NCBI GenBank assembly: GCA_020048935.1
Contig: JAIFLS010000187.1
Span: 1 to 5,864 of the forward strand
Length of the DNA: 5,864 bases
DNA from: a bacterium
GTDB taxonomy: Bacteria; Verrucomicrobiota; Kiritimatiellia; UBA8416
Direction: 5' to 3'
Shown here: piece by piece, positions 4,603-5,864 of the stretch
Layout of the letters: each line of letters begins with the position of its first letter
Numbering within the stretch: the stretch's first letter is position 1
Program-made: the position numbers and the translations under genes
Notes under the pieces: generated by a model
Databases searched by the model: none
Seen by the model: the letters and a program-made list of their open reading frames with translations, nothing else
Told to the model about the DNA's origin: nothing

Positions 4603-4631
4603 ACTATACCCCGGAACGAGTTGTTATTCAA
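4603..4631 (-). promoter_or_regulatory. Sigma-70-like promoter of the 3844-4593 gene
   Basis: On the minus strand TTGAAT (4626-4631) and TATAGT (4603-4608) are 17 bp apart. The ATG at 4593 is 9 nt beyond the -10 box, so the leader would be only two or three bases and no ribosome binding site can fit. Confidence 0.65.
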
Positions 4632-4653
4632 TCCCGAACATCCCGAAGCAGCG

Positions 4654-4943
4654 CCCGGATTTTTCAAGCACTCCCGGCAGCATTCCCTTGCGCAGCGGAC
4701 GCCGAGGACGGCGTCCCTCCCGTGCAGCCCCTCCCGGCAGGCAACGCTTGATGCCGCTTGGGAGGGCGAGCGTCCTCGCGAGCCGCGCCCGTCTAACCAC
4801 GCCCGGATTTTCAAGCAATCCCGGCAGCATTCCCTTGCGCAGCGGACGCCGAGGACGGCGTCCCTCCCGGCAGGCCCTCCCGACAGGCAACGCTGGTTGC
4901 CGCTTGGGAGGGCGAGCGTCCTCGCGAGCCGCGCCCGTCTAAC
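4654..4943. repeat. BIME array: two tandem copies of a 148-bp unit
   Basis: Non-coding. Each unit begins CCCGGATTTT and contains a class A hairpin (4697-4721, 4844-4868; GGGAG leader on the minus strand) and a class B hairpin (4760-4784, 4906-4930; GGGAG leader on the plus strand), ending CGCGCCCGTCTAA. Class A has perfect arms GGACGCCG/CGGCGTCC. Class B has arms GGCGAGCG/CGCGAGCC, pairing apart from two adjacent G-A oppositions, around a TCCT loop. The opposed orientation of the two hairpins is the layout of BIMEs. It abuts the 3' end of the RAYT gene. Arg/Gly/Pro-rich ORFs crossing it are rejected as repeat translation. Confidence 0.9.
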
Positions 4944-4963
4944 TCCCGGCAGGCCCTCCCGTG

Positions 4964-4988
4964 CGGTCGCCGGGGACGGGCGTTACCA
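4964..4988 (-). repeat. Degenerate class A hairpin overlapping the RAYT stop
   Basis: GGTCGCCG, a GGGA loop and a CGGGCG...ACC right arm resemble a decayed class A hairpin. The transposase stop codon (4983-4985) lies inside its right arm, so the transposase reading frame ends within its own repeat. Confidence 0.5.
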
Positions 4989-5450
4989 TGGCAGCACATT
5001 CAGTTCGCCCTGGTATGGCCATTTGGCAGAGTCTTGAACCAGTTCCTTGCGCACGGGATTTTCGCGAATGTACAACCACTTCTCGTGATATTGCTGTGCG
5101 CCGCGCATTTGCGTGTCCCAGCAATCGCGTTGCCATAGCGGACGAAGGTCAGGCACCTGAATGGTGACCAGGCGCTTCCAGTACGCCACCCAGCGGGCAA
5201 CGTTCCCGGCCCCTGATGCGGCAGGCGAACAGAACAGGTGAATGTGATCAGGCATGACCATGTACCGACCCACATGGTATGCGTCGGCCGCTTGAAAGGC
5301 AGCAATCAGGTGCGCGTGTATCGCGTCATTCGCCAGAACGGGACGCCGATCATGGGTACATACCGTCACATGAAGAATCACGGGGTGATTATGACGGGTG
5401 AGATTCGGCAGATGTACCGGATGCCGACGCGACGGTCGTTGGTTTTGCAT
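4983..5450 (-). CDS. RAYT: REP-associated Y1 (HUH) transposase
   Basis: A 155-residue IS200/RAYT-type (Y1_Tnp, PF01797) protein. This family nicks and joins single-stranded DNA at hairpin (REP) ends using a transient phosphotyrosine. The HUH motif is His69-Ile70-His71 in VMPDHIHLF. The candidate nucleophile is Tyr121 or Tyr127, in QQYHEKWLYIRENPVRKELV, which also holds the family's NPVR signature. An N-terminal RRHPVHLPNLTRHN segment and a C-terminal GELNVLPW end are intact, so it looks full length. The ATG at 5450 is chosen because the frame upstream to 5609 translates a class B hairpin and shows no conserved protein; no good Shine-Dalgarno is visible. Flanked on both sides by GGGAG-led hairpins, its probable substrates. 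Likely a domesticated single-copy gene and not a mobile IS, as no IS ends are evident. Confidence 0.9.
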   Translation of the reverse strand: MQNQRPSRRHPVHLPNLTRHNHPVILHVTVCTHDRRPVLANDAIHAHLIAAFQAADAYHVGRYMVMPDHIHLFCSPAASGAGNVARWVAYWKRLVTIQVPDLRPLWQRDCWDTQMRGAQQYHEKWLYIRENPVRKELVQDSAKWPYQGELNVLPW

Positions 5451-5535
5451 GGCGGCAGGGTAGCGGGATTGCGTTTGGCGTTGCAAGCGAAAACAGATGG
5501 TTGAATAACGGTCAATTGCGTATTGTTCATCACGG

Positions 5536-5695
5536 TTGCTTGCCGCTTGGGAGGGCGAGCGTCCTCGCGAGCCGCGCCCGGCTAAACCGCACCCGGATTT
5601 TTCAAGCATTCCCGGCAGCAGCTCCCTTGCGCAGCGGACGCCGAGGACGGCGTCCCTCCCGTACAGCAGCGGCCGCCGGGGACGGCGGCCCTCCC
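5536..5695. repeat. BIME unit between RAYT and the BtuB-like gene
   Basis: This unit holds a class B hairpin (5549-5573, plus orientation) and two class A hairpins (5636-5660 and 5671-5695, minus orientation), with the same CCCGGATTTTTCAAGCA linker as the array at 4654-4943. The last copy has arms GGCCGCCG/CGGCGGCC: both arms changed, so pairing is preserved. It ends one base before the receptor stop codon. Confidence 0.88.
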
Positions 5696-5696
5696 C

Positions 5697-5864
5697 CTAC
5701 AGCGTCATGTTGACGCCGCCGTAGGCGGAGAGACCGGCTGTGCCGTAGCCGTAGACCTGCTCGTACTCCTCGTCGAAGAGGTTGTCGATCCGCCCGAAGA
5801 GCGAGACGCGTTCGGTGACGCCCAGGCGGCCGGCCAGGTTGACGACCACCGCCGAATCCACCCG
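5697..5864 (-). CDS. TonB-dependent receptor C-terminus, BtuB-like (partial)
   Basis: The last 55 codons of a gene continuing beyond the window's right edge. The end of the beta-barrel is recognisable: alternating strands (VDSAVVVNLAGRLGV, then RVSLFGRIDNLF), the conserved NLFDEEYE box, and VYGYGTAG, which closely resembles the last strands of the vitamin B12 receptor BtuB (NLFDKDYETVYGYQTAG in the E. coli protein, from memory). Such receptors take up cobalamin or other large chelates through the outer membrane with TonB energy. The final residue is Leu, where most outer-membrane barrels end in Phe. The substrate is inferred from this short end and could differ. A class A hairpin follows one base after the stop. 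Confidence 0.85.
   Translation of the reverse strand, partial: RVDSAVVVNLAGRLGVTERVSLFGRIDNLFDEEYEQVYGYGTAGLSAYGGVNMTL

Noticed and set aside
4983..5450. Complete IS200/IS605 insertion sequence
   Set aside because: No tnpB, no defined ends; the protein has RAYT-type NPVR features and sits among REP-like hairpins, which fits a RAYT better.
5451..5609. N-terminal extension of the RAYT gene to 5609
   Set aside because: The extra 53 codons begin in a class B hairpin and give GRGSRGRSPSQAA, the usual repeat translation. The conserved protein starts at 5450.

Overview
The window looks like an accessory or inter-operonic stretch of a PVC-superphylum bacterium, most likely Kiritimatiellota or another Verrucomicrobiota lineage. 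This is an inference from four things: a PEP-CTERM exosortase-type sorting signal, a two-repeat secreted protein opening with a VNVVGYY motif, a RAYT-type Y1 transposase beginning with a RRHPVHLPNLT segment, and very abundant GC-rich hairpin repeats between genes. No rRNA, tRNA or housekeeping marker is present to prove it. Every gene supported here reads on the minus strand.

Layout, left to right. 1-182: a hairpin-repeat unit, an intrinsic terminator and a scrap of PEP-CTERM tail. 183-579: a broken toxin-antitoxin (TA) operon, with an intact CHP02574-type antitoxin overlapping by ATGA a 45-codon ParE/RelE toxin that has lost its middle. 633-870: a second copy of the hairpin unit, terminator and PEP-CTERM tail. 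917-1590: an apparently intact VapBC-like operon (small antitoxin plus PIN-domain toxin). 1635-1844: an inverted-repeat-bounded non-coding element carrying a perfect 60-bp tandem duplication. 1891-3492: a two-gene operon for exported proteins with a strong promoter at one end and a TTCG-loop terminator at the other. 3552-3822: a palindromic, MITE-like intergenic element. 3844-4631: a secreted protein of unknown function with its promoter. 4654-5695: a RAYT transposase embedded in arrays of the hairpin repeats it probably mobilises. 5697-5864: the C-terminus of a BtuB-like TonB-dependent receptor running off the window.

Three themes tie the window together. First, the intergenic hairpins form a REP/BIME system: two hairpin classes, both with a GGGAG leader, and in the main copies 8-bp arms and a four-base loop, lie in opposite orientations around a RAYT gene; one copy shows a compensatory base-pair change. 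Second, a 3' module (PEP-CTERM tail plus rho-independent terminator) occurs three times, once on a complete gene and twice as a remnant just downstream of each TA operon. Third, four sigma-70-like promoters, all with exactly 17-bp spacers, can be read; in both TA operons the -10 box lies exactly 6 nt before the start codon, which predicts leaderless mRNAs.
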